64,000 nucleotides of DNA, taken from positions 47,067,905-47,131,904 of the forward strand of contig NC_067312.1 in the NCBI RefSeq assembly GCF_020740795.1, written 5' to 3'. Positions 1-10,774 of the stretch are shown piece by piece; position 1 is the stretch's first letter, and each line of letters begins with the position of its first letter. The position numbers and the translations under genes are program-made. The DNA is from Apus apus (Eukaryota > Chordata > Aves > Apodiformes > Apodidae). The notes beneath the pieces were generated by a model. It was not told where the DNA came from. It ran no database searches and worked only from the letters and a program-made list of their open reading frames with translations.

Positions 1-829
1 AGGTAAGGGGGAGGGGTGGGGCATGTACCAGGGGATCTGGTTTTGCCTAGAAGTTGTGGGAAGAGTGAGATCAGTGTTTATCATCAGGAATTTTGAACAC
101 TGCAAAGACCACAGCGTATTCCTTCAGATTAAAAACATATGATGGTGATTAAAGTATGTATCTTATACCTCTCCTATTAATTTTTTTTTTAATGTTTCTC
201 TTGTCCTTCAGAAGTAATTGTGACACTTTTCCTCAGTCATTGTATGTGGAATTTATCCTTGGCTCTAATAAAAGGTTTATATCAAAGAGGATCTAAAGAC
301 ATTTCCTCAAGAAGTGGCCTGCAGTGGGTGGAGATCAGTAGGCTTTTGCCCAGTCCTTGATTTTTTTAATTCAGCCTTGGTCTTGGTAGTTCCCTCTTAT
401 TTCCTCAGTGGTGGCACACTGGTCAGTTTAACACTTCATATTTATAGCCAGTAGACAATCTGTGCTTTTCACAGTAGTGTCAGTGCAGCCAACTCCTGGC
501 AAAGTTGTTGAAAAGGTACAGACTGCCTCATGAATTTGGTGGGGAAGAGGGTAATAACAGCTATGTGTTGTTTCCAGCAACAGTGTTGTACTGCTTCACC
601 TGATGATAGAGCACCAAACAACATCAGGAGAATGCATTGCATGTAAATTTTGAACTTGTTTACAACTTATTGGAGAAATAAACATTTAAAACAAAATTTT
701 CTGCTAGGACTGCTACTTGATGTTAAGGGCTTATTTTGTAATTTTCAGAGTTACTGTTACTATGAAGTATTAAACATTCTTAAAGAGAAAGGGAGAAGGA
801 ATGTATTTAAATCATAGGGCCATTGGAAG
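1..829. other. Probable FANCC intron 3 sequence, nothing recognised
   Basis: AT-rich unique-looking sequence with no exon, RNA gene or clear repeat. The first bases read AG|GTAAGGG, which resembles a splice donor, but only two bases lie before it, so an upstream exon cannot be tested. Confidence 0.5.
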
Positions 830-970
830 TGTTGTCACTTGCGGCATGCACGACCTCGAGAACTACCTCTCGTGCGTCCAGAACTGCATGTAATAAAGAA
901 TGCCTGCCTTATAAAACTTAAAAGACAAGTGTCAGAGGGTTCTTTCGGCAAACAAATTTTATGGTAACAT
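830..970 (+). mobile_element. Possible fragment of a further LTR (R-U5-like)
   Basis: A short CpG-bearing block unlike the flanking AT-rich intron. It carries AATAAA near 891 on the plus strand and a tail TTCTTTCGGCAAACA ending in CA at 954, an arrangement typical of an LTR R-U5 end. One reading is a 304 bp LTR at 651-954 with AATTT duplications at 646-650 and 955-959 and a TATTTAAAT box near 804. The 5' part looks like ordinary intron, so the boundaries are weak. Confidence 0.3.
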
Positions 971-1202
971 CTAGATACATGTCTGTCGCGAGCCGATTCC
1001 GGGGGGCTACCGGCTGTCAGGTGCTTCCGCGACTTCCCCCAGTCTGGAGGGGCTGTTGGATGAGCCCGAGGGTCACACGTGGCGCTGCCTCCCACAGAGG
1101 AGCGGCCGCTGCGGGACCGTGTCTTAGAGGGGAGGTTAGAATGCAGCCCCACCGCGCCCACACATTGCTGCTGAGACCAGCGTTAGTTTGCGAATTAACC
1201 GG

Positions 1203-1208
1203 TTTATT
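1203..1208 (-). promoter_or_regulatory. LTR polyadenylation signal (copy 1)
   Basis: Minus strand AATAAA within CCCTTAATAAACCGG, conserved in the second copy at 56166-56171. It lies about 220 bp before the LTR end at 984, as expected for R-U5. Confidence 0.5.
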
Positions 1209-1920
1209 AAGGGTCAGCACAAACTGAGGGGTGAGGTTTAGGGAAAATCAAATGGCTACCAGAGATCTGTATCTAATCTGTATCTATGCTATGCAGTAGT
1301 AGTACTGTGCCCTTCAGGGAAGTAATGCACAAGTGCTGTGCCCTTAAGTTGTTCTCTCCGAGAGGGTTGTGGATCAAAGGAAAGGGAGGGAGGAGGGCAA
1401 GCCCGACCTTAAAGAGGTCGCGATGTGGGTGCAAGAATGGAGAGAGGAAGAGGGGCTGTATGGAGTCGTTACCGCGGCGAGGCGGTTCCCCCCGGCGGCT
1501 GGCTTGGGGCGTGGGGTGTGTGTGCCCCCGGTGCCTTCCCCAGCGGTGGCAGCCTGTGGATGCCCCCCGTCTCCCCGCGGTTGCGCTCCTGGGCAGGCAG
1601 CTACGGCAGGGTCCCCAAGTCTGTGGTTTCGGGGGACGGGGGCAGCTGCAGCAGTTTGGTTTCCCCGGCAACCCGCAGCAAAACGGGAGTGGGGGGCTCC
1701 GGTCCCGGCCTCGACGGCTGCGGGAAGGACCCGGCGTTCCCAGGGCCAGAACCCGGCGCTCACCGTCACGTCTCAGGCTCCATCCCCAGGGCAGGCAGGT
1801 CAGCAGGCACGCCCGGCAGAGTCCAGGCACCAGCCTCAGCGAGCAAGTCCGATGAGCAGCAGAGAGGTGTCCCATGCAAGAAGCGTCTGAGCAGGCCCCT
1901 CTCACCTGCCAAACCCATCA

Positions 1921-1929
1921 CCTTTTATA
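1921..1929 (-). promoter_or_regulatory. TATA box in LTR copy 1
   Basis: Minus strand TATAAAAGG, with CCAATTGG about 65 bp upstream on the same strand (1994-2001). The equivalent pair in the second LTR copy is on the opposite strand. Confidence 0.55.
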
Positions 1930-4900
1930 CCCCAGTGACCCCCTGTCCAGTCAGTGTCACTGCTGCAATGCATGAACATACTGATGTCCAGAGCCAATTG
2001 GCATCTGTGAGCCCCAAGTTACGGTGGTAACTATTGGGGGCAATTCATAACTTGTTGCCCATCCTTCCTGCCTTGTACCACACCTGTTGTTTTGCTTTCG
2101 TTTGTCCTTGAGCAGCAAGCCTTTTTTTTTTCTGTTAGCTGGGTATAATCAGCAGAAGGCCCTTGCTGACTTAAAAGACATTTTGTTTAGACTTATGTGG
2201 GGAAGAAGCAGAACAGTTTCCCACAATGTCTGATCCACACTTTGTGTAGTTTTTGTTCTTTAAAGGGCTAAAGCAATTACTTCATTATAAAGATGTGGGG
2301 TAAAAGGGTGGTGTGTCAGGCTATATCTTGATAAATAGGTTAAAGTGAATGTTCCAGTGATAGATCTCCTTTCACTATGGCACTGGCTATACTATAAGGC
2401 AAAATGTTTTCATAAACTTAAAAGAGAAGTATTTAAAGTATCCACTTTTGAGCCTTTAGTGCACATTAATAATAACTTGCTATTCATGTTCAATGGTTTT
2501 CTTGTTGGACAATATAAGGGAACTTGCTGCAACAGATGCAATAGATTACAAGACTGCAAGTATAATAATTACAGCATGGAGCAGACTTTGCTGGCAGATA
2601 CAAGAATGTAGCAATCTCTTTAATCATAGAGCTTCCCATAGTGTGGGTGGCCACGGACTGCAGACATTTCAGTCAGTCCCTTCTCCCTGCAGTGATGGTT
2701 GTAAAACAGAGCTGAAGTAAACAGCATTCCACAGAATTTCAGGGGGTTTTAATTTTGAGAAACTGTAGCTTCCCTTCTTTCCTCATTCTGGCTGCTTGTG
2801 TCTGATAGCCGTAGCCATAAAAGTCATGTTTCCTACCAAATTAGTTCTGCTTGAACTAAAGTATATATAATGTGATATATAGAGAGACTTCAAGAAGTTG
2901 TTTTGTTTTGTTCTATTAAAATATATATTACTTTAAAATGTGAATGTTTCATTGTTTTTTTCGCAGTAAGAAGTAACCTCTGCACTTACATTAAGTACTG
3001 TATTATGTTTAATCCTTTTAAAAAATCCTTTAATCTTTGTTGTTTTCATTCTTCCAATTTTTTGCTTCAACTCTCAGTGTTGTTTTAGTTTTTTTTCTAA
3101 AAAGTTGTATTTTCACTCTAGCCATTAGCAAGGCACTTTTACTCAACTAAAATCAAGAAGAACTTACAATTTTTTTTACCTGGCAGCACTTACAGACCTT
3201 TTTGAAGTATGTATAAATCACCTGCAGTGAGGACAGATACCATAATTCAATTACATAAGTGTATGCGCATGAAAGGATAGATTTTGATAGATGAGTTTTT
3301 ACATTGTATTTAAGCATATGTATAATTAATTATGTAAATTAAGCTTAACTTTCATTGGGTAGTTGATAGTTGAAAGTCAAATTTCCTTTGAATCAAAACA
3401 GAAAGTTTCTAAGACTGTTTAATCAGACGTATATTTTAGATCTGACATCACTAATTAGAGCTCAACGATTTAATGAACTCCTTATGTGATATGGGAACTT
3501 TCAACTTCTAAACTACTGGTTGAAATTCAGTTTCGAGAATCAAGCCTGTTGCTTTGCAGTGTTTCCCAAGGGAGTAATGAGTGATAAAGGCATTTTCTCC
3601 ATCCTATGTGTGATTTGTTTGTTTCCCAGATACCAACCTGGAAAGGGGAATGGTCTTCTCAGAGTTGCTGGCTATGTTTATTCCAGTCCTTGGTGTGTAT
3701 GCCCTGTGCATATGCAGAATATGGGCCAGAGATGGAGTGATTTCAGAACCATTGTTTAATCATTTGTTCAGCTGCACCAGCTGTTGAAGTGTGTGTGACT
3801 ATGCTGGGTACACACAGCACAGAAACCCATTTCTCCCAGCAATACTTGCTCAAGATGTGACGTATCAGCCTCTTAAACTTCTAAATGTACAGGTCTGTCT
3901 CTAGTAGGTTAAAAAGCAAGATTCTTAGGTGTGGTTAGTGTGGGTCACTGCTGTGGGAGAGGAAGGATTGTAGCAAAAATTGGAATTGACCAGTGAAGCA
4001 AAGAGGAATAAGTAGTTCATACAGTGATAATAGTATATACTTAAGAATTCCAATAAAATATGTTCTAATGCAAGTTTATTCATAAAGGAAAGGAGGGTAA
4101 TTGAAGATGTTAAGAGACTTTCATACAAGAAGAGAATAGGGCTAGCTCTTTTTAATGTAGTGAGAGAATCTTTAAAAATGAAGATGAGTTTTCAAACACA
4201 GCACTCATTTTCTGTTGCTTATTTTCTTGAAGTTTTACTGAGTTCACTGACAGTGTATTTTTCTATCAGTTTTTGGAAGGTCAGCCTGAGGAAGTTTTTG
4301 GTAATTTCTAATATATTGAAGATTATACATCAAAGCTGTTAGCCTTCTTAGTAACCCCTTTCTGAATCAATTTTCTAAGCTGATTTGGACCTTCTCTAGC
4401 TAGCTATAGGTAATTGCATTGGTAGGATGTAAGAGAATTTGTAATGTCTGCAAATTTGCAAAGATTACCATATTTGTCTGGTTAATAGTAGTATGATAAT
4501 ATTAAAGGGTTGAAGGGAAAACAGACCTGTCTTCTTCAAATTGATGATTCTTTAACAATGCCAACCTAACATGAATATAAATAATTTATTGTCTGCTTGG
4601 CCAAAATAAACAAAAGCTAAGCATCTCAAAGAACAAAATGAGGAGCTAAGGATTCTGCTTTCCTGCAAGGCTACTTGAGCTTTAACAGCAAGTGTCACAA
4701 TTTGCTAGCCAGCTGACATTTCTCAGAGCATTTTAGTAGTGCCAGGTGGCTCTAGAAAAGAATAATGATTTGTTACTGACAAACAAGCAGAAGAAATTCT
4801 ACTGGCATTGGGTATTTTTGCTCAGCCTAATATCATTAGTGACCCAGCAGTTGTTGCATCACCATTATAGGTGCATTTTGTGCTTTTTTGCCAAGAAGTG

Positions 4901-5224
4901 CAGTGAACATTTTTCTCCCCTTAAACTTTTAGCAGCTTGATGCTTATGAAGTCCAAAACCAAGTGATTAAGTTACATCTCCTGAATATCATTCTAGTTTG
5001 GGTGATCTTTGTGTATTTGCAATGTGTACCAATTGGAAGTATAAACATGTGACACTGGCCATGTACATTTATTGAAAAAAGCTTGAGTTTGGGATTAACT
5101 TTTTGCTAGAAACTACTGAACTCCCAGATTTAAGCTAGCAGTGAAACAATTTTATGATGCATCCACGGTTTCTGAAGTTAAATTTATTCATCCCTCTTTT
5201 CCACTTTTTCTATTTTTTTGTTTA

Positions 5225-5325
5225 GTTTTTTGTGGGTTTTTTGTTGTTGTTGTTATTGGTTTTTGTTTTTGTTGTTGTTGTTGTTGTTGTTGTAGGGGTT
5301 TTTTTGTGGTGTTTGGTTTTTTTTG
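5225..5325. repeat. GTT/GTTTT-rich low-complexity tract
   Basis: Alternating GTTTTT and (GTT)n, with a pure GTT run around 5271-5293. The Cys/Phe-rich frame across it is an artefact. Confidence 0.85.
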
Positions 5326-5430
5326 TGGATTTAAGGAAGGATGTGAGAAACTCACATTTTGACCTTTAAAAATTGTGGAGAGAAGAGGAAAATTAATTCT
5401 AACACTCTGGCCAGCTAAACCAGAGGACTT

Positions 5431-5433
5431 TAA

Positions 5434-5472
<39 letters not shown>
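5431..5472. repeat. (AATA)n microsatellite
   Basis: About ten uninterrupted tetranucleotide units. Confidence 0.95.
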
Positions 5473-6450
5473 CCATTGAGTCTGGTAAAGCTATTGAATT
5501 TCCTTTTGTAAGTTAGTGTAAATGTGTGTTTTACTTCAGCACCAAAAGTCTCCCCTTTTGTAATACAAAGAGTAATGGCACTTTCTAGGTGGGTGTTTCT
5601 TAAAGAGACAGAAGAAAGAAAAGAGAAGAAAATTTTAAATGGCTTTTCCTGTGTGAGCCAAGAGTAGGCTCAAAGCTTGCCAGCCTCACAATTCCTTAGC
5701 TTCTTTCTTACAGTTTCCTAGGGTTTTGTTAGTGATTTGCAGATGGAGCTTAGGCTTTGAAACTCATCCGTTCAAAAGTTTTGTGGTCTTAGCCACAGTA
5801 GTAGTGCAACATATTTTTCCTATACTAGTTTCACAGAAGTTAACTGAGCTTGTATTGATGAGGGAACAACAATGCAGCTTCCCCCTCCCATCCCTTCCCA
5901 TGATTTTCTTTCCTGCATATCATTTAGAAACTAGAATCAGGTTAATTTTGAATTGTATTCAAGCATGTAACATTTTTCTTCCATTTTAAGAAACAGGTAG
6001 CATATGAACCTAGTCTTTTTAATAAGCTACATTTATCAGCAAGATGAATGCAGTTCCTATTATACATTAATTTCTAAAGAAAAAGCCTATATCTCTGAAT
6101 GGGTATTTGAGGTTCTTTTGGTTAAGTTTTTCTAGCGGGTTTTCCTGGTCCTTTTGTGTATTTTTGGCATTATTACTTTTTTTTCTTTTTTTTTTTCTTT
6201 TTTTTTTTTTACTTTTCAAAAGCAATTTGGAGTTGTGATATTTGCAGCAAAATTAAGGAAATTTGACTTAATAAGAGCATTTGAGCACTGCTAGCAGTGA
6301 CTGAAGGTAAGCCTGCTTACATGCTTCGAGGACAGAACAGTGTTGCATCAGGTACAGTGTGGAGAACTTTGTACAATCTATGTTTTCCTGTCTGGGAATA
6401 TGTGAAAAGCAATGAAACCTGTGCATCTGGGAACATTAGTTTTGTAAAAA

Positions 6451-8977
6451 GGCTGATGAGGGGCAAGTTGAAAGTCTGTGGGTAAGAATTAAAGGGCGGG
6501 GTGGTATGGGTGATACCGCTGTGGGGGTCTACTACAGACCTCCTGATCAAGATGAGGAAGTTGATGAGGCTTTCTACAGGCAGCTGAAAGCAGCCTCACA
6601 ATTACAGTCCTTGGTCCTCATGGGAGATTTTAACTACCCCGATATCTGCTGGAAGACTTACACAGCCAGCCTTTTACAGTCTAGGAGGTTCCTCCAGTGC
6701 ATTGATGACAACTTCTTAATGCAAATGGTGGACAAGCCGACTAGAAGAGGAGCGCTGCTGGATCTTGTGCTCACCAACAAGGAGGGCCTTGTTGAAGCAG
6801 TGGTGGTCAATGGCAGCCTTGGCTGCAGTGACCACGAGATAGTGGACTTCAGGATCCTGTGTGGGAGGAACAGAATACCCAGCAGGACCAGAACCCTGGA
6901 CTTCCACAGAGCAAACTTTGGCCTCCTCTATCAATTGTTAAGGGAAGTCCCATGGGACAGGGTGCTAGAAGGTAAAGGGGCTCAAGATAGCTGGACAACA
7001 TTCAAGGATGACTTCTTGCAAGCACAGGATCAGTGTGTCCCAATGGGTAGAAAATCTAGTAAGGGAGCTAGGAGACCTGCGTGGTTAAAAAAGGAACTGC
7101 TGGGCAAACTCAAGTGGACAAGGAAAATCTATAGATCATGGAAGGAGGGGCTGGTTACTTGGGAGGAATATAGGACTGTTGTCAGAGGATACAGGGAGGC
7201 AACTAGGAAAGCTAAGGCCTCCTTGGAACTTAACCTTGCAAGTTGGGTTAAGGATAATACAAAGGGCTTTTTCAAATACATGGCCGACAAAACTAACACC
7301 AGAGGCAATATAGGCCCACTGCTGAATGAAGTGGGTGCCCTGGTGACAGAGGATATAAAGAAGGCAGAGGTGCTGAATGCCTTCTTTGCCTCTGTCTTTA
7401 CTCCTGCAGGCTTTCCCCATGAGCCCCAGTTTCATATAGCCCCAGTAGAAGTCAAGATAAAGGAGGAGTTTGCCCAGGTAGATGAGGATTGGGTTAGGGA
7501 TCAGTTGCATAATCTGGATATCCATAAATCGATGGGTCCAGATGAAATGCATCCAAGGGTGCTGAGGGAGCTGGCAGAGGTCATTGCTAGTCCACTCTCC
7601 ATCATCTTCGGTAAGTCATGAGCAACAGGAGAGGTGCCTGAGGACTGGAGGATAGCAAATGTCACTCCAGTTTACAAGAAGGGCAAGAAGGAGGACCCGG
7701 GTAACTATAGACCGGTCAGCCTCACCTCCATCCCTGGAAAGGTGATGGAACAACTTGTCCTTGGCACTATCTCTAGGCATATCAAGGAGATGGGGGTCAT
7801 CAAGAGCAGTCAACATGGTTTTACCAAGGGCAAGTCATGTTTGACTAACCTTACAGCCTTCTATGAGGAAATTACTAGGTGGATAGATGATGGTAGAGCG
7901 GTGGATGTGGTCTATCTTGATTTCAGTAAAGCATTTGACACCGTCTCCCACAGCATCCTTGTAGATAAGTTGATCAAGTATGGGTTTGATGATCAGGCAG
8001 TGAGGTGGATCAAGAACTGGTTGCAAGGAAGAAGTCAGAGACTTGTAGTCAATGGGGCAGAATCTAGTTGGAGGCCTGTGACTAGTGGAGTCCCTCAGGG
8101 GTCGGTACTGGGACCAGTGTTGTTCAACATCTTCATCAACGACCTGGATGAGGGTACAGAATGTACCCTCAGCAAGTTTGCTGATGACACCAAGCTGGGA
8201 GGAGTGGCTGACACACCAGAAGGCTGTGCTGCCATTCAGAGAGACCTAGACAGGCTGGAGACTTGGGCGGGGAAAATCCTGATGAAGTTTAACAAGGGCA
8301 AGTGTAGAGTTTTGCATTTGGGGAAGAAAAACACCATGTACCAGTACACGTTGGGGGCTGACCTGCTGGAGAGCAGTGTAGGTGAAAGGGACCTGGGGGT
8401 CCTGGTAGACAGGAGGGTGACCATGAGCCAGCAGTGTGCCCTTGTGGCTAAGAAGGCCAATGACATCCTGGGGTGCATTAGAAAGGGTGTGGTTAGTAGG
8501 TCAAGAGAGGTTCTCCTCCCCCTCTATTCTGCATTGGTGAGGCCACATCTGGAGTATTGTGTCCAGTTCTGGGCCCCTCAGTTCAAGTACAGGGAACTGC
8601 TTGAAAGAGTCCAGTGCAGAGCCACAAAGATGATTAAGGGAGTGGAACATCTCCCTTATGAGGAAAGGCTGAGGGAGCTGGGTCTCTTTAGTTTGGAGAA
8701 AAGGAGACTGAGGGGTGACCTCATCAATGTTTACAAATACGTGAAGGGTGAGTGTCAGGAAGGTGGAGTTAAGTTTTTTTGAGTGATGACCGGTGATAGG
8801 ACAAGGAGTAATGGATACAAATTGGAGCATAGGAGGTTTAAGGTGCATATTAGAAAAAATTTTTTTACTGTGAGAGTGACAGAGCACTGGAACAGGCTGC
8901 CCAGAGAGGTTGTGGAGTCTCCTTCACTGGAGACATTCAAAACCTGCCTGGACGCCTTCCTGTGTGATGTGCTCTAA
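6451..8977 (+). pseudogene. CR1 ORF2 remnant (endonuclease part plus reverse transcriptase), copy A
   Basis: ORF2 of CR1 encodes an apurinic-type endonuclease and a reverse transcriptase. Visible endonuclease motifs are [19 protein letters not shown] and SDHEIVDF. RT motifs are [13 protein letters not shown] (motif A), [10 protein letters not shown] (motif B) and FADDTKLGG (motif C, catalytic Asp pair). Two in-frame stops break it: TGA at 7619-7621 where copy B has TGG, and TGA at 8780-8782 where copy B has TCG. The last 65 codons (8783-8977, [20 protein letters not shown]) stay in the same frame. The N-terminal half of the endonuclease is missing. Not functional. Confidence 0.93.
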
Positions 8978-9068
8978 ATGACCCTGCTCTGGCAGGGGGG
9001 TTGGACTAGATGATCTTTTGAGGTCCCTTCCAACCCCTAGGATTCTATGATTCTATGACTCTATGATT
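6451..9068 (+). mobile_element. CR1 LINE, 5'-truncated, copy A
   Basis: 2.6 kb. It is colinear with the intron 11 element (copy B) from B position about 39226 to B's 3' end, and differs by only a few percent by eye. It starts inside the endonuclease domain, continues through reverse transcriptase and ORF2 C terminus (stop at 8977), then the CR1 3' UTR (GGTTGGACTAGATGATC) and a tail of ATTCTATG(A) repeats ending about 9068. 5' truncation is usual for LINEs copied by target-primed reverse transcription. It lies in FANCC intron 3 in sense orientation. Confidence 0.95.
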
Positions 9069-10056
9069 CCCGGGTATTCTTTTTAACTTTAAGGTAATAT
9101 TAACTCGTTCTAGTAATTTGTCCACAGATGTTCTGTAATTTGATCACATGCTTAAATGGCAAGACCCTTGTCTTTGTAGGAGTGTTTAGCAGAACAATTT
9201 GTTTATGATCAGCTCATCTTTCATGGTTATCAGTGGGGATTTAAATGGGGGCAGATGTCAGATTGTCATTCCAAGTGAATAATAAGAAGAATGAGACGCT
9301 TCAATAAATCCTAAACATGTACTTGTGGCCAACAATTTCATTTAGTGTGCTGGTATAGAATTTAGCTAATGAAAACCATCCCATAAATGCATATATCCAT
9401 AAACTGTGCTGAAACAAAAAAATTTCCTGACAGTAAATGTCAGAAAGAAATGTAGGAGGAAAATGCTTCCCTACACTATACTTGGGCACTTTGGCAATGA
9501 TCCAGTGAACTACTGAAGAATATTCTAAGCTTGCTTAAAGTTAAATGGAAACTGAAATTATTCCTTTGTGCAAAACCTCTGAGTGATTGCTGGAATAGAC
9601 ATCATTTGGTAAAGTGGAAGATTGTCTTGACTAACTAATCACTGAAATATATGTGTGTGTGTAGTCTAATGTTTTGTCTATTTGAAATGCATTTAATTTT
9701 AAAGCAGAAACTGGAGACTTTAGGTTATCAGTGGTAAGTAGTTAAAGAAATATTTTTACTAGCTTATAAAATACACTCTCACATATTGATAATAATTAAG
9801 TTGTTAACAAATAGACACCATCTTATTTCCCCTAATTTATATCCTGAGATTTTAATAAAATGTCGAGAAAACAAAATTGGACTAAAGCAGTACTTTGAAA
9901 ACTACACTATGCTTGAATCTATATGATGCTTTACTACCTTACATTTTTTTTACATTTTCGTTTTTGTTTGTGGAAAACTAATTTTCTGTCTTTTCCTGGA
10001 ACTAAGCAGCAAGTGAGGAAGAGGTCTTATAAGCAAAATCTAAAGTCACAGACTTT
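9069..10056. other. Intron 3 stretch, nothing recognised
   Basis: AT-rich sequence with a short TGTGTG tract near 9650. No exon or repeat that I can support. Confidence 0.5.
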
Positions 10057-10061
10057 ATAAT

Positions 10062-10769
10062 TGTCACCGTTTGACTCAGGTCTGACAACAATGCTCTCGA
10101 TCCCCTCCCCCCCCCACCCAGGTAGGGAAGGAGAGAGAGAAAAAGAGAGAGAGACTTGGCTGGATTGAAAACTAAACTACACAGCTTTAATTAAAACACT
10201 AATGAATCATACCAGAAAATATATACAATTATATACAGATATATTCAGATATGGGCAAAAGCCTCTCACCTCCCCCCACCCCCAGCAACTCCCACAGCAC
10301 TCCCCTGAACTGGGAAGAGTCCCGAGGAATCCCGGAGCTGCTGCTGGAGAAAACAGAGAGTTATGAGGGTCAGGAGAGCTCGAGCCTAAGGGTCGACGGT
10401 GATGGATGAGCAGAGTCCTCCCCGGATGCCGGCCATGGACGGAAGAGAAGCGAAGAAGAAGAAGGAAGGAAGTTGTCCTCTATGATCTCTGTCCTTCCTT
10501 TGAGCTTACGTAGATATATGGAATGGAATATCTTTGGCCAATTTTGCTGTCTGTCTAACTCAGCCTCCCACGGGGGGGTCAGAGATCTCCCCATAGTGTC
10601 TGAGCCGGCAGAGTGAAGGTGTAACCTTGAAACCTCAGTAGTTGGAAAGACATTCCACTGTCTTATCAGCCTAGCAGAACACATAGTTGCTAGTTAAAAG
10701 AAAGCTTACTGAAGGAAAAAAAAATCAGTGAAAAGAAAAATTGGCTTAATCCTGGCTCAAACCAGGACA
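10062..10769 (-). mobile_element. Solo LTR of an endogenous retrovirus (TGTCCTGGTTTGAGCC type)
   Basis: 708 bp. On the minus strand it begins TGTCCTGGTTTGAGCCAGG and ends AAACGGTGACA. It is flanked by perfect 5 bp duplications ATAAT at 10057-10061 and 10770-10774. That start is typical of abundant bird ERV LTRs (recalled). It has an ATTAAA signal on the minus strand at 10186-10191, a C-run near 10108 and a GA-rich tract at 10131-10154. No viral coding sequence is present. It is antisense to FANCC. Confidence 0.88.
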
Positions 10770-10774
10770 ATAAT

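Larger units (their letters stand above)
984..2225 (-). mobile_element. Solo LTR of an endogenous retrovirus, copy 1
   Basis: A 1242 bp GC- and CpG-rich block with TG...CA ends (plus strand TGTCGCG...TTCCCACA). It is flanked by perfect 5 bp target duplications ATGTC at 979-983 and 2226-2230. A related copy lies at 55952-57304. On the minus strand it has CCAATTGG (1994-2001), TATAAAAGG (1921-1929) and AATAAA (1203-1208), which supports minus orientation. However, TATA to AATAAA would then be about 720 nt, which is long. There is no internal viral gene, so it is a recombined solo LTR. The long frames inside it, on both strands, are by-products of GC richness. It is antisense to FANCC. Confidence 0.85.
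2231..6450. other. Intron 3 stretch with simple repeats only
   Basis: 4.2 kb of AT-rich sequence. It contains a GTT-rich tract (about 5225-5325), an (AATA)n microsatellite (5431-5472) and a T-rich tract (about 6176-6212). A reading frame from 3631 to 3777 is preceded by a good acceptor-like tract but matches nothing I recognise. I see no other feature. Confidence 0.5.

Noticed and set aside
1273..2030. Several long overlapping frames (130-210 codons) on both strands
   Set aside because: They fall inside the GC-rich solo LTR. Frames open on both strands at once are expected from low stop-codon frequency, and none resembles a retroviral gene.
5141..5362. Cys/Phe/Val-rich 73-codon frame
   Set aside because: Translation of a GTT/GTTTT simple repeat.
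10370..10684. 104-codon minus-strand frame
   Set aside because: It lies wholly within the 10062-10769 LTR, with no protein similarity.
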